A DNA stretch of 64,000 nt from Clostridia bacterium (GTDB lineage Bacteria > Bacillota > Clostridia > Lachnospirales > Lachnospiraceae). How positions within the stretch are numbered: the stretch's first letter is position 1; every line of letters starts with the position of its first letter. Positions 35,529-44,414 of this stretch are shown one piece after another. Both the position numbers and the translations under genes were made by a program. The notes under the pieces were generated by a model. It ran no database searches. It was not told the origin of the DNA and saw nothing but the letters and a program-made list of their open reading frames with translations. The DNA is taken from assembly GCA_910574835.1 (NCBI GenBank), contig CAJTDE010000019.1, forward strand, positions 18,334 to 82,333. Reading direction: 5' to 3'.

Positions 35529-36617
35529 ATGAGTGACAGATTGAGAGTTGGAATCTTAGGAGGCACCGGAATGGTGGGACAGCGTTTTATTTCCCTGCTG
35601 GAGAATCATCCCTGGTTTGAGGTTGTTGTGATTGCGGCAAGTCCGAGAAGCGCCGGAAAGACCTACGAGGAGGCCGTAGGAGGACGCTGGAAGATGGATA
35701 CCCCTATGCCGGAGTCCGTAAAGAAGCTTATTGTTATGAATGTAAATGAGGTGGAAAAGGTCGCCGCAGAGGTAGACTTTGTATTCAGCGCCGTTGATAT
35801 GACCAAGGATGAGATCAAAGCCATTGAGGAGGCATACGCAAAAACCGAGACACCGGTGGTTTCCAACAACAGCGCTCACCGCTGGACGCCGGATGTACCT
35901 ATGATCATTCCCGAGATCAATCCTGAGCATGTGAAGATTATCGAGGAGCAGAAGAAGCGTCTGGGAACAAAGAGAGGCTTTATAGCCGTGAAGCCCAATT
36001 GCTCCATTCAGTCTTATACTCCGGCATTGAAGGCATGGGAGGAGTTCGAGCCTTATGAGGTGGTGGCAACTACATATCAGGCGATTTCCGGAGCCGGAAA
36101 GACCTTTAAGGATTGGCCGGAAATGGTCGAAAACGTGATTCCCTATATCGGCGGAGAGGAAGAGAAGAGCGAGAAAGAGCCTTTGCGTGTTCTTGGAACC
36201 TGTGAGGACGGCGAGATCAAGCTTGCCAAGGAGCCGGTTATCACCTGTCAGTGCATCCGTGTTCCCGTGCTGAACGGCCATACGGCGGCTGTATTTGTAA
36301 AGTTCCGCAAAAAGGTGACAAAGGAGCAGTTGATTGAGAAGCTTACGAGCTACCGCGGACTGCCCCAGGAGCTTGAGCTGCCCAGCGCTCCGAAGCAATT
36401 TATTCAGTATATGGAAGAGGATAACCGTCCCCAGGTGAAGCTGGATGTGGACTTTGAGAAAGGCATGGGCATATCCATCGGAAGAATCCGGGAGGATCAT
36501 GTCTATGACTGGAAGTTTGTGGGTCTTTCCCACAACACCGTCCGCGGCGCGGCCGGCGGCTCCGTGCTCTGTGCGGAATTTCTGAAGGCACAGGGGTATA
36601 TTGGGGCGAAAGGCTAG
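35529..36617 (+). CDS. asd: Aspartate-semialdehyde dehydrogenase, 362 aa
   Basis: It reduces aspartyl phosphate to aspartate semialdehyde for lysine, diaminopimelate, methionine and threonine synthesis. The N-terminal NADP-binding GILGGTGMVGQRF, the catalytic Cys segment VKPNCSIQSYTPAL and the active-site His region around HNTVRGAAGGSVL are present. The length fits the archaeal/fungal-like Asd class common in Clostridia. AGGAG precedes the ATG. An M15 wall peptidase gene follows 22 bases later. Confidence 0.94.
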   Translation: MSDRLRVGILGGTGMVGQRFISLLENHPWFEVVVIAASPRSAGKTYEEAVGGRWKMDTPMPESVKKLIVMNVNEVEKVAAEVDFVFSAVDMTKDEIKAIEEAYAKTETPVVSNNSAHRWTPDVPMIIPEINPEHVKIIEEQKKRLGTKRGFIAVKPNCSIQSYTPALKAWEEFEPYEVVATTYQAISGAGKTFKDWPEMVENVIPYIGGEEEKSEKEPLRVLGTCEDGEIKLAKEPVITCQCIRVPVLNGHTAAVFVKFRKKVTKEQLIEKLTSYRGLPQELELPSAPKQFIQYMEEDNRPQVKLDVDFEKGMGISIGRIREDHVYDWKFVGLSHNTVRGAAGGSVLCAEFLKAQGYIGAKG

Positions 36618-36639
36618 AACCGGAAATTGGAGAATAATT

Positions 36640-37566
36640 GTGAAACAGTTAAAGTGGGATTCTATGAAAATGGTCATTTCCGTTGCAGGAATGACCATTT
36701 GCCTGTTATGCGGATGCTTGCAGGATAAAAATGAAGAGAAAAGACAGCCGGAGCAGGAAACAGATCAGGAATATGCCGAATCGGGAAATGCCGGACCGGA
36801 GGAGTTGGAAACCTGGAGAGCGGCAGAGCAGCAGGAACAGGAAGAACTGCCGGGCGGGGAGGATTCCGAAAGCGTCCCCCGGCCGGAGCCGGCGGAAACG
36901 GAAGAGGAAGAGAATGAGCCGGACTACCGCACCTGCATGTCCGGAACGGTTGTGGAGCAGGAACTGACCCAGGAAGAGGTTTCGTCCCTTTTTTATGCGC
37001 AGGAGATACCGGAGGAGGTATTTGCCCGGATGGATGGTGTTTCCTATGTGGAAAATGAGGATATCGCCTTAGAAGATCTGCGTTACCTGCGGCTTTTGTA
37101 TGTGGGCTTTGATGAGCAGACTCACGTAGGGGAGCTGATCGTTCATGTATCCATTGCGGATACGATTCTGGAGATTTTTCAAACCCTTTATGAAAGCGGC
37201 TACCAGATTGAAAAGATGCGCCTGATTGATGATTATGACGGAGATGATCACGCCTCCCTTCTGGACAATAATACATCGGCCTTTAATTATCGGGTAGTGG
37301 AGGGGAGTAAGAAGCTTTCCCGTCATGCATACGGCCTTGCCATTGATATTAATCCTTTTTACAATCCTTATGTGACTTATCCCGGCGGTGTGGAGCATAT
37401 TTCTCCCGAAGGAAGCGAGCCTTACGCGGATCGGGAGGCGGATTTTCCTCACAAGATTGGAAAGGACGGGGATCTGTGCTGGCAGCTCTTTTCCGAGCGT
37501 GGCTTTACCTGGGGAGGAGATTGGAAGAGCTTGAAGGATTATCAGCATTTTCAGATTTCGGAGTAA
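36640..37566 (+). CDS. Lipoprotein M15-family peptidase, 308 aa
   Basis: The lipoprotein signal (SVAGMTICLLCGC) ends at a Cys near residue 28, followed by a long Glu/Pro-rich linker (to about residue 105) and a peptidase M15 domain. Motifs are SRHAYGLAIDINPFYNP, which supplies the His and Asp zinc ligands, and DYQHFQI near the end, which supplies the last His. It should cleave a peptide-stem bond in peptidoglycan at the membrane's outer face. GTG 36640 is chosen for the GGAG seven bases upstream; it may be cotranscribed with asd. Confidence 0.82.
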   Translation: MKQLKWDSMKMVISVAGMTICLLCGCLQDKNEEKRQPEQETDQEYAESGNAGPEELETWRAAEQQEQEELPGGEDSESVPRPEPAETEEEENEPDYRTCMSGTVVEQELTQEEVSSLFYAQEIPEEVFARMDGVSYVENEDIALEDLRYLRLLYVGFDEQTHVGELIVHVSIADTILEIFQTLYESGYQIEKMRLIDDYDGDDHASLLDNNTSAFNYRVVEGSKKLSRHAYGLAIDINPFYNPYVTYPGGVEHISPEGSEPYADREADFPHKIGKDGDLCWQLFSERGFTWGGDWKSLKDYQHFQISE

Positions 37567-37612
37567 AGAGATGGAAAACAGTGTGTAAGGGTTTTTGAGG
37601 AAGGAGGGGCCG

Positions 37613-38461
37613 GTGAAGAAAAAAATTGTTTTTGTATCCGTGCTTTTGGGGTTGCTGCTGATATTGCTGGCAGCATTTGATACAAGACTTAAGGTCAGAA
37701 GTTATACCGTTTGTTCGGATAAAATAAGCGCTTCGATTCGTATAGTTCTGATAACGGATCTGCATTCCTGCAAATACGGGGAGGAGCAAAGAACGCTTAT
37801 TGAAGCCATTGACAGGCAGAAGCCGGATGTCATTTTGCTGGGCGGCGATATCTGTGATGATAAGATTCCGAATGATAATACGGAAGCTCTTTTAAAAGGA
37901 ATTGCAGATCATTATCCCTGCTATTATGTGACAGGAAATCATGAGTATTGGAGCAATCGGATTGAGGATATTCTGGATTTGTTTCGTGCCTATGGAGTGA
38001 CTGTTTTGAGCGGGACGAGTGATATCATAGAGCTTCGCGGCCAGCACATAAATATCTGCGGGATTTCCGATCCGGATGTTATAAGATATACGGATTCGGA
38101 TGTGGGATCGGAGGAGCAGCTTCAAGCTTTGGAGCGTGTGTCCGGCAACGGGCTTTATACAATTTTGCTGGCCCATCGGCCGGAATGGATAGATGTTTAT
38201 GGAGATTATGATTTTGATCTGGTTCTGTCCGGCCATGCACACGGAGGACAATGGCGGCTTCCGGGGCTTATCAACGGTGTGTTTGCTCCGGATCAGGGCG
38301 TCTTTCCAAAGTATGCCGGAGGAAGCTATACGGCTGAGAATTTGACTATGATTGTAAGCCGCGGACTGGCAAGGGAGAGTACGTCTGTTCCGAGGATTTT
38401 CAACCGGCCGGAGCTGGTTGTGGTGGATTTGGAGCCGATAGAGTCAGATGTCGTAAAATAG
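37613..38461 (+). CDS. Membrane-anchored metallophosphoesterase, 282 aa
   Basis: An N-terminal transmembrane helix (IVFVSVLLGLLLILLAAF) precedes a calcineurin-like phosphoesterase domain. The five motifs are ITDLHSCKYGEEQ, GGDICDD, GNHEYWSNR, LLAHRPEW and SGHAHGGQWRLPG, so both metal sites are intact. The YaeI/YkuE-type arrangement suggests a phosphodiesterase or phosphatase acting at the membrane surface, perhaps on lipid or wall precursors. GTG 37613 has AAGGAGGGG just upstream; the TTG at 37595 overlaps that region. Confidence 0.85.
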   Translation: MKKKIVFVSVLLGLLLILLAAFDTRLKVRSYTVCSDKISASIRIVLITDLHSCKYGEEQRTLIEAIDRQKPDVILLGGDICDDKIPNDNTEALLKGIADHYPCYYVTGNHEYWSNRIEDILDLFRAYGVTVLSGTSDIIELRGQHINICGISDPDVIRYTDSDVGSEEQLQALERVSGNGLYTILLAHRPEWIDVYGDYDFDLVLSGHAHGGQWRLPGLINGVFAPDQGVFPKYAGGSYTAENLTMIVSRGLARESTSVPRIFNRPELVVVDLEPIESDVVK

Positions 38462-38523
38462 CTAAGATGTGCGGATAAAACCTGTTGAAATTTTGAAAAA
38501 TTGCTTGCAGGGCTGCCCTAACG

Positions 38524-38573
38524 TATGATAGGATAAACCTATCCGTTAGGGCAGTTCGCCGTTTTCCCATTTT
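38524..38573 (+). repeat. 50-bp direct repeat, left copy
   Basis: This segment, from TATGATAGGATAA to GCAGTTCGCCGTTTTCCCAT, matches 39503-39552 at about 45 of 50 positions. The two copies flank the two-gene retropepsin-like cassette. Within the repeat CCTAACG...CGTTAGGG-type sequence overlapping 38515-38551 forms a stem in this copy. Confidence 0.85.
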
Positions 38574-38669
38574 ACCAATTAAGTGTTGTGGAAAAGAGTA
38601 TAATATTTATTCATTCAATTCAGGGGTAGGAATTAAGTGAAGAATCATGTGAGGAAGGAGAAAGGATAT

Positions 38670-38930
38670 ATGGCAACAGAGGAAAGGAAGGTATTCTGCA
38701 ATATCAGTGAGATTCAGATGGGTATGTTGGTCAATCAAAAGCAGTTAAGAAATATTTATGGGTATCATATCGTTTTAACGGGCGTAAAAATAACTCAAAA
38801 TATAATCACAGGCATTGTTTCGTTTATAGGTAAGGAATTGAATGTGGAATCAAACAGATTGGAAAAACCTGTCTTTGATTTTTATCAGGATCTTACGGAA
38901 ATGGAGGAAGGTGTGCACTATGACGAATAG
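38670..38930 (+). CDS. Small hypothetical protein of the flanked cassette, 86 aa
   Basis: I do not recognise the family. The sequence is mixed beta, with IQMGMLVNQKQLRNIYGYHI and IGKELNVESNRLEKPVFDFY, and acidic at the end. ATG 38670 follows AAGGAG and GG; the GTG at 38637 is an alternative start. Its last 11 bases overlap the following gene, which takes its ribosome binding site (GGAGGAAGG) from inside this coding sequence. The tight overlap suggests that the two proteins work together, for example as substrate or partner of the protease-like product. Confidence 0.6.
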   Translation: MATEERKVFCNISEIQMGMLVNQKQLRNIYGYHIVLTGVKITQNIITGIVSFIGKELNVESNRLEKPVFDFYQDLTEMEEGVHYDE

Positions 38931-39474
38931 CTATATAAAAAGTGTTTTGGAGAAGGGAACATTTAATGTATCATCAAGTTTTCGGCTTTTTGGCGAAATG
39001 AAAACCTGTGAGTTTAAAATTGATACCGGATGCAGCAAGACTTGTGTTCCTATAAAAAGATTAGGTGTGGACAATAACATGGCATTGGAATTAAAGCAGC
39101 AGGCATTGCGAAATGGCGTAAGGTATGTGAGAAGTTATGGAATAAGTGATACATCAGAAACAAGAGAAAAGGACAGTTGGTTAATAAAGAATGACAAAGC
39201 TATAGATTGTAAAGCGCTGAAATTTTATCATTTAGTCGAGGACTGGGAATTAAGCCAATTTCATATCGGAAATGCTATAATTGGGATAAACTATGATGGA
39301 ACAAGCAATATTTTACTGGGGATGGATATTTTGAAGGATTGGGACATCCATATTGGAAAATCAGCTGTTACAGGCGTAATAACCTTTCTTGGCTGCCCGA
39401 AAAATGAAATAAATCCGGGATACATTCAGGCGTTGGAGGAAGAATTTTTGCTTTATACGAAAAAAGCGTGTTAA
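38920..39474 (+). CDS. Retropepsin-like aspartyl protease-fold protein, 184 aa
   Basis: FKIDTGCSKTCVPIKRLG contains the catalytic-type Asp35-Thr-Gly followed by Cys-Ser in place of Ala-Ser. The later hydrophobic strand NILLGMDILKDWDIHIG matches the second half of single-domain gag-type proteases, which dimerise to make the active site. There is no signal peptide or membrane segment. Host role of such stand-alone bacterial proteins is poorly known. It is coupled to the small upstream gene and lies between 50-bp direct repeats just before recA. ATG 38920 is preferred over the longer frame from 38842 because that extension overlaps most of the upstream gene. Confidence 0.72.
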   Translation: MTNSYIKSVLEKGTFNVSSSFRLFGEMKTCEFKIDTGCSKTCVPIKRLGVDNNMALELKQQALRNGVRYVRSYGISDTSETREKDSWLIKNDKAIDCKALKFYHLVEDWELSQFHIGNAIIGINYDGTSNILLGMDILKDWDIHIGKSAVTGVITFLGCPKNEINPGYIQALEEEFLLYTKKAC

Positions 39475-39502
39475 TCTTAGTTTTTGTATAATTACACATA
39501 CA

Positions 39503-39552
39503 TATGATAGGATAATCCTGTCTGTCAGGGCAGTTCGCCGTTTTCCCATTTT
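39503..39552 (+). repeat. 50-bp direct repeat, right copy
   Basis: Right-hand partner of 38524-38573, ending three bases before the recA -35 box. The five differences cluster in the AACCTATCCGTTAG segment, where CCT/AGG-type pairing is kept in both copies. Confidence 0.85.
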
Positions 39553-39555
39553 TAC

Positions 39556-39584
39556 TTGACAGAAGAAGAAAAATATAATAGTAT
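39556..39584 (+). promoter_or_regulatory. Candidate recA promoter
   Basis: TTGACA (39556-39561), a 17-base spacer and TAGTAT (39579-39584) precede recA by about 380 bases. A LexA-like box follows directly. The long leader in between is occupied by three family A units. Confidence 0.65.
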
Positions 39585-39597
39585 AGTAACCAGAAAA

Positions 39598-39611
39598 CGA
39601 ACAAACATTCG
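39598..39611. promoter_or_regulatory. Candidate SOS (LexA) box of recA
   Basis: CGAACAAACATTCG resembles the Gram-positive LexA site CGAAC-N4-GTTCG with one change in the right half. It lies 14 bases after the -10, where repressor would block transcription, which is the expected place for a recA operator. Confidence 0.6.
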
Positions 39612-39630
39612 GAAAATGTATGTTTGGTGC

Positions 39631-39962
39631 AGGAATCAATAATATTCTTCACAATGCACAGATCGATTTACAGGCATACGATTCTGCGACTGGAAATTGA
39701 TTTAGTCAAAGTGCATTGGGAGGGATAATACGGAACTGGAAACAGTAATATCCCTCCCAATACACAAATCGATTTACAGGCGCATGATCCTGCGACTGGA
39801 AATTGATTTAGTCAAAGTGCATTGGGAGGGGTAATACGGAACTGGAAACAGTAATATCCCTCCCAATACACAAATCGATTTACAGGCGCATGATCCTGCG
39901 ACTGGAAATTGATTTAGTCAAAGTGCATTGGGAGGGATAATACGGAACTGGAATAGGAGATT
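39631..39962 (+). repeat. Family A structured repeat, three tandem 106-bp units before recA
   Basis: The AAATC landmark recurs at 39660, 39766 and 39872, giving an exact 106-bp period. Each unit has outer arms GTAATATCCCTCCC and GGGAGGGATAATAC, inner arms AAATCGATTT and AAATTGATTT, and a tip CGCA/TGCG replacing CACA/TGTG. Units are joined by GGAACTGGAAACA. The last linker, GGAACTGGAATAGGAG, gives the recA ribosome binding site. The second and third units are nearly identical, so amplification was recent. Confidence 0.9.
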
Positions 39963-39965
39963 AAG

Positions 39966-41033
39966 ATGGTAAAAGAAGAAAAATTAAAAGCATTGGATGC
40001 AGCATTGGGACAGATTGAGAAGCAGTTTGGCAAAGGCTCCGTGATGAAGCTGGGAGACAAGGGAGCACACATGCAGATAGAGACGACCCCCACCGGCTGC
40101 CTGAGCCTTGATATGGCACTGGGACTTGGCGGAGTTCCCAAAGGAAGAATTATCGAGGTCTACGGACCGGAATCCAGCGGTAAGACCACAGTTGCCCTGC
40201 ATATGGTAGCGGAGGTCCAGAAGCGTGGCGGAATCGCAGGCTTTATTGATGCGGAGCACGCTCTGGACCCCGTCTACGCCAAGAATATCGGAGTGGACAT
40301 AGACAATCTGTACATATCTCAGCCGGACAACGGAGAGCAGGCCCTTGAGATAACGGAGACTATGGTGCGTTCCGGGGCCGTAGATATCATCATTGTGGAC
40401 TCCGTGGCGGCGCTGGTGCCAAAAGCGGAGATAGAGGGAGACATGGGAGATTCCCATGTGGGCCTGCAGGCGCGGCTGATGTCCCAGGCATTGAGAAAGC
40501 TGACGGCCGTAACCAGCAAGTCTAATTGTACCGTGATCTTTATCAACCAGCTTCGTGAGAAGATAGGCGTGATGTTCGGCAATCCGGAGACGACTACGGG
40601 AGGCCGGGCGCTGAAATTCTACTCCTCTATCCGTCTGGACGTGCGCCGCGTGGAAACCCTAAAGCAAGGCGGAGAGATGGTAGGCAACCGTACCAAGATC
40701 AAAGTGGTAAAGAATAAGATTGCGCCGCCGTTTAAGGAAGCGGAGTTTGATATTATGTTCGGCGAGGGTATTTCCCGGGAAGGTGATATTCTGGATTTGG
40801 CCGTGAATACGGGCGTGGTCAATAAGAGCGGCGCCTGGTACGCTTACAACGGCGACAAGATTGGCCAGGGGCGTGAGAATGCCAAGACCTATCTTCGGCA
40901 GAATGCGGCTGTTTGTCAGGAGATCGAAGAGCGGGTACGGGAAGGCTTTGGCCTGGAATCCGCAGTGATTTCCGAGGAAAAGCCGACAGCGGAATCCAAA
41001 GAAAAGAAATCCAAGGCGGCTGCTGAAAAATAA
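39966..41033 (+). CDS. recA: Recombinase RecA, 355 aa
   Basis: RecA forms ATP-dependent filaments on single-stranded DNA for strand exchange and SOS induction. The sequence has [17 protein letters not shown], Walker [31 protein letters not shown] (Walker B), [14 protein letters not shown] and the [17 protein letters not shown] segment, with a Lys/Glu-rich tail. Its stop codon shares one base with the recX start. The AGGAG comes from the family A array. Confidence 0.97.
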   Translation: MVKEEKLKALDAALGQIEKQFGKGSVMKLGDKGAHMQIETTPTGCLSLDMALGLGGVPKGRIIEVYGPESSGKTTVALHMVAEVQKRGGIAGFIDAEHALDPVYAKNIGVDIDNLYISQPDNGEQALEITETMVRSGAVDIIIVDSVAALVPKAEIEGDMGDSHVGLQARLMSQALRKLTAVTSKSNCTVIFINQLREKIGVMFGNPETTTGGRALKFYSSIRLDVRRVETLKQGGEMVGNRTKIKVVKNKIAPPFKEAEFDIMFGEGISREGDILDLAVNTGVVNKSGAWYAYNGDKIGQGRENAKTYLRQNAAVCQEIEERVREGFGLESAVISEEKPTAESKEKKSKAAAEK

Positions 41034-41473
41034 TGGATGAGTTAAAGCGTGCAAAGCATCGGGCACTTTATCTTCTGGAACGGTGCGATCGGACAGAACA
41101 GGAGCTGCGTACCAAATTGAGCCGTAATTACGAACCGGAGATTGTGGAGGAGGCCATTCGCTACGTGAAGCAGTACGGCTACATTGACGATAAGCGGTAT
41201 GCCGTCAACTATCTGAAAAGCCGCTGCCAGATAAAGAGCCGCCGGCAGGTGGAGCAGGAGCTTCTTTACAAAAAAGGAATTTCCAGAGACATATTAGAGG
41301 AGGCAGGCGAGGAGACAGAAACCCCGGATGAAAGTCTTCTGATTCGCAGATGGATGGAGAAAAAGCATTATTCCGCTGAAACCGCCACCAGGGAGGAGCA
41401 GCGCAGATTCTATCAGTTTTTGATGCGCAGAGGCTTTCAAAGTGAGGACATATTGCGGGAACTCAAGGGATGA
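41033..41473 (+). CDS. recX: Regulatory protein RecX, 146 aa
   Basis: RecX modulates RecA filament growth. The product is a short, mostly helical, strongly charged protein with the tandem three-helix repeats of the family: ALYLLERCDRTEQELRTKL, YVKQYGYIDDKRYAVNYL, KKGISRDILEEA and YQFLMRRGFQSEDILREL. The ATG overlaps the recA stop (TAATG), which couples the two. It lies directly upstream of a MITE-like element. Confidence 0.88.
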   Translation: MDELKRAKHRALYLLERCDRTEQELRTKLSRNYEPEIVEEAIRYVKQYGYIDDKRYAVNYLKSRCQIKSRRQVEQELLYKKGISRDILEEAGEETETPDESLLIRRWMEKKHYSAETATREEQRRFYQFLMRRGFQSEDILRELKG

Positions 41474-41500
41474 CGTGAATCTAAAAGGCAGCCTGTTTCG

Positions 41501-41692
41501 CACCTTTCGGTTACAATTTACACCCACGCCAGTTTTTGTAAAGTTTTTATTTGATAAGGGTGCAAATTGTAACGGGGACTGCCCATTTAAAGTCGCCTTC
41601 GGCGAGGGGCAGTCCCTTCGGCCCCATAACTGTATCGGCTCCACGCCAATCAGCGGAGTGATTGGCGTGGGTGTGAAAAGTAACACCTTTCG
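41501..41692. mobile_element. MITE-like element with terminal inverted repeats between recX and rny
   Basis: GGTTACAATTTACACCCACG (from 41509) has an inverted partner ending GTGTGAAAAGTAACACC (41663-41687); about 22 bp pair with a few mismatches. The 9-mer CACCTTTCG occurs at both edges (41501-41509 and 41684-41692), like a target duplication. Inside are GGGACTGCCC/GGGCAGTCCC and CCACGCCAATCA/TGATTGGCGTGG stems. No gene fits. It is non-autonomous if mobile. Confidence 0.55.
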
Positions 41693-41723
41693 CACAATTT
41701 TTGCGGAAAAAAACCAAGTTTAC

Positions 41724-41752
41724 TTGACACAATGCAAAAAACAGTATAGAAT
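41724..41752 (+). promoter_or_regulatory. rny promoter
   Basis: TTGACA (41724-41729), a 17-base spacer and TAGAAT (41747-41752), about 50 bases before the gene. Confidence 0.8.
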
Positions 41753-41799
41753 TTAAATGTTGTATTTGTACAATGAAAACTAAATAAGGAGGTGCTCCT

Positions 41800-43341
41800 G
41801 TGCCGGTTGTTTTAATAATGGCAACTGCACTGGTGTGTTGTGTAGGAACGGCCCTTGTGACGGTATATGTGCGTAAGACCACTATAGAGAAAAAGGTGGG
41901 AAATGCGGAGGAAAAAGCAAGGGAAATCATAGATGATGCACTAAAGGTTGCGGAACGTTCCAAGCGGGAGGCTTTGTTGGAAGCAAAGGAAGAATCGCTG
42001 AAGACAAAGAACGAGCTGGAAAAAGAAACGAAGGAACGCAGGGCGGAGCTTCAGCGTTATGAGCGCAGAGTTTTATCCAAGGAAGAAGCATTGGATAAAA
42101 AGTCGGAAGCGTTAGAACGACGGGAAGCAAGCTATGCGGCAAAGGAAGAGAAGCTGGCGAAGCAGTCTGCTGAGATAGAACAGCTTCATTCAAAAAGAGT
42201 ACAGGAACTGGAAAGAATCTCTGGGTTAACCTCCGAGCAAGCAAAAGATTATTTATTGAAGACTGTTGAAGACGAAGTAAAGCATGAAACCGCTGTGCTG
42301 GTCAAGGAGCTTGAGAGCAGAGCAAAGGAAGAAGCCGATAAAAAGGCAAAGGAATATGTTGTAACGGCAATTCAGAAGTGTGCCGCAGATCACGTGGCGG
42401 AGACGACCATATCGGTTGTTCAGCTTCCGAATGATGAGATGAAGGGAAGAATCATTGGCCGAGAGGGACGGAATATCCGGACTTTGGAGACCATGACCGG
42501 TATTGATTTGATTATTGATGATACACCGGAGGCAGTTATTTTGTCGGGCTTTGATCCCATCCGCCGTGAAGTGGCGAGGATTGCGCTGGAAAAATTGATT
42601 GTAGACGGCCGGATACATCCGGCACGCATCGAGGAGATGGTCGAAAAAGCGCAAAAAGAAGTGGAAGTGATGATCCGCGAGGAAGGAGAGGCCGCAACTC
42701 TTGAAGTAGGGGTTCATGGTATCCATCCGGAGCTGGTGAGACTTTTGGGAAGAATGAAATTCCGGACCAGCTATGGTCAGAATGCGTTGAAACATTCCAT
42801 TGAGGTAGCTCATCTGGCAGGCTTGCTGGCAGGAGAGATCGGAGTGGACGTTCGCATGGCGAAGAGAGCCGGACTTTTACATGACATCGGAAAATCCATC
42901 GACCACGAAGTAGAGGGATCACATATTCAGATAGGCGCTGATTTATGTAAGAAATACAAAGAATCGGCAACTGTCATCAATGCGGTAGAGTCACATCATG
43001 GTGATACGGAACCAACTTCTTTGATATCTTGTCTGGTACAGGCTGCCGATACGATTTCAGCAGCAAGGCCGGGTGCAAGAAGAGAAACCCTGGAGACGTA
43101 TACCAATCGATTAAAACAGTTAGAGGATATCGCCAATGGATTTAAGGGCGTAGACAAGTCTTTTGCGATTCAGGCAGGTAGAGAGATTCGTATTATGGTA
43201 GTTCCGGAGCAGGTAGATGATGCTGCTATGGTATTGCTGGCAAGAGATATTTCCAAGCAGGTTGAGGCTGAGCTGGAATACCCAGGCCAGATTAAGGTAA
43301 ATGTCATCCGCGAAAGCAGGGTGACGGACTACGCAAAGTAG
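41800..43341 (+). CDS. rny: Ribonuclease Y, 513 aa
   Basis: RNase Y is the membrane-bound endoribonuclease that starts mRNA decay in many Firmicutes. It has an N-terminal membrane helix ([22 protein letters not shown]), a long charged coiled coil (about residues 30-185), a KH domain ([17 protein letters not shown]) and an HD domain ([20 protein letters not shown]). The GTG start follows AAGGAGG; AGGAG-GTG-CTCCT at 41787-41799 can fold over that site. Length is normal. It has its own promoter and terminator. Confidence 0.96.
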   Translation: MPVVLIMATALVCCVGTALVTVYVRKTTIEKKVGNAEEKAREIIDDALKVAERSKREALLEAKEESLKTKNELEKETKERRAELQRYERRVLSKEEALDKKSEALERREASYAAKEEKLAKQSAEIEQLHSKRVQELERISGLTSEQAKDYLLKTVEDEVKHETAVLVKELESRAKEEADKKAKEYVVTAIQKCAADHVAETTISVVQLPNDEMKGRIIGREGRNIRTLETMTGIDLIIDDTPEAVILSGFDPIRREVARIALEKLIVDGRIHPARIEEMVEKAQKEVEVMIREEGEAATLEVGVHGIHPELVRLLGRMKFRTSYGQNALKHSIEVAHLAGLLAGEIGVDVRMAKRAGLLHDIGKSIDHEVEGSHIQIGADLCKKYKESATVINAVESHHGDTEPTSLISCLVQAADTISAARPGARRETLETYTNRLKQLEDIANGFKGVDKSFAIQAGREIRIMVVPEQVDDAAMVLLARDISKQVEAELEYPGQIKVNVIRESRVTDYAK

Positions 43342-43349
43342 AAAGCCAG

Positions 43350-43390
43350 AAGGAGGCTGTCGCAAAATGTGGCAGCCTCCTTTGTGATTT
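43350..43390 (+). terminator. rny terminator
   Basis: AAGGAGGCTG pairs with CAGCCTCCTT around a GC-poor loop, followed by TTTGTGATTTT, starting eight bases after the stop. Confidence 0.85.
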
Positions 43391-43400
43391 TATATATAAA

Positions 43401-43518
43401 ACTGTAAACAGTGAAATCGCTCACAGTGTATAAATTGATTTGCAGACACAGCATCTATGGCTGGAAATAGTTTTTATAAAAATGTACGGTGAGAAATATT
43501 ACAAAACTGGAATGGAGG
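43401..43518 (+). repeat. Family A repeat, degenerate copy before proC
   Basis: The inner stem AAATTGATTTGCAG, the tip region and GGCTGGAAAT are recognisable, followed by an arm ending GAGAAATATTAC and the linker AAAACTGGAATGGAGG, whose GGAGG (43514-43518) is five bases from the proC start. The outer stem is weak compared with the recA and nifS copies. Confidence 0.75.
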
Positions 43519-43523
43519 CTCAA

Positions 43524-44321
43524 ATGGCAGAGATAGGTTTTATTGGAATGGGGAACATGGGATATGCAATTTTAAAAGGAGCATTAAAGCAATTTCCGGC
43601 AGACGCTTTTGTATTTACGGCAAAAACGGCAAAGACCCGGCAGAAAGTACACATGGAAACACAGGCAGCCTATGTGGAATCCAATGCGGAGTGCGCCAAT
43701 TCCTGCAAGTATGTGGTGCTTGCGGTGAAACCTCAGTACTATCCGACTGTTTTAAAGCAGATTCGCTATGCGGTTACACCGGATCATGTAGTGATTTCAT
43801 TGGCTCCCGGTATTACCATAGCATCCTTAAAGGAGGTTCTTGGTTCGGACCGGAGAATCATCCGCGCCATGCCTAACACACCGGCCCTTATCAGCGAAGG
43901 AATGACCGGCCTAAGCTTTCATGAAGAGGAATTTTCGCAGGAAGAATTGGACTTGGTACATAAGCTTTTCGGAGCGGTAGGAACCTGTGCGGATATAGAG
44001 GAACGCTTAATGGGTGCGGTAATCTGTGCAAGCGGAAGCTCTCCCGCCTTTGTGTATCAATTTATAGAAGCCCTGGCGGACGGAGCGGTAAAATATGGTA
44101 TGCCAAGAGAACAGGCGTATCTTTTTGCCGCTCAGGCGGTGGCGGGCGCGGCTAAGATGGTACTCGAGACAGGAGAGCATCCGGCAGCCTTAAAGGATAA
44201 GGTGTGCTCTCCCGGCGGGACAACCATAGCGGGCGTTGCGGCATTGGAGGAATACGGCTTGAGAAATGCGGTGCTGAAAGCCTGTGATGCCTGCTACGAA
44301 AAGTCCGAATCCATGAAGTAG
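43524..44321 (+). CDS. proC: Pyrroline-5-carboxylate reductase, 265 aa
   Basis: It reduces pyrroline-5-carboxylate to proline with NAD(P)H. The Rossmann motif IGFIGMGNMGYAIL opens the protein; VVLAVKPQYYP, IRAMPNTPALISEGMTG and the C-terminal signature VCSPGGTTIAGVAALEEYGLR (central part VCSPGGTTIAG) are intact. ATG 43524 is set by the GGAGG of the family A linker; earlier in-frame starts lie in repeat sequence. The gene ends in a terminator that overlaps spoIIM translation signals. Confidence 0.94.
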   Translation: MAEIGFIGMGNMGYAILKGALKQFPADAFVFTAKTAKTRQKVHMETQAAYVESNAECANSCKYVVLAVKPQYYPTVLKQIRYAVTPDHVVISLAPGITIASLKEVLGSDRRIIRAMPNTPALISEGMTGLSFHEEEFSQEELDLVHKLFGAVGTCADIEERLMGAVICASGSSPAFVYQFIEALADGAVKYGMPREQAYLFAAQAVAGAAKMVLETGEHPAALKDKVCSPGGTTIAGVAALEEYGLRNAVLKACDACYEKSESMK

Positions 44322-44414
44322 CCTTCCATGCACAAAGTAGTCAAATGGACATGCTGGCATGTCCGCTTGGCTCGTTGCTCGCGGGAATAAAGCGATTGGA
44401 ATGGAAGCGGAGAG

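Noticed and set aside
35302..35532. 76-codon frame between the toxin gene and asd
   Set aside because: It overlaps the toxin end, has no start signal, and only the last 35 codons look protein-like; at most a relic.
39631..39962. CRISPR array, because of regular 106-bp repeats
   Set aside because: The whole unit repeats, with no unique spacers and no cas genes; it is a structured tandem repeat.
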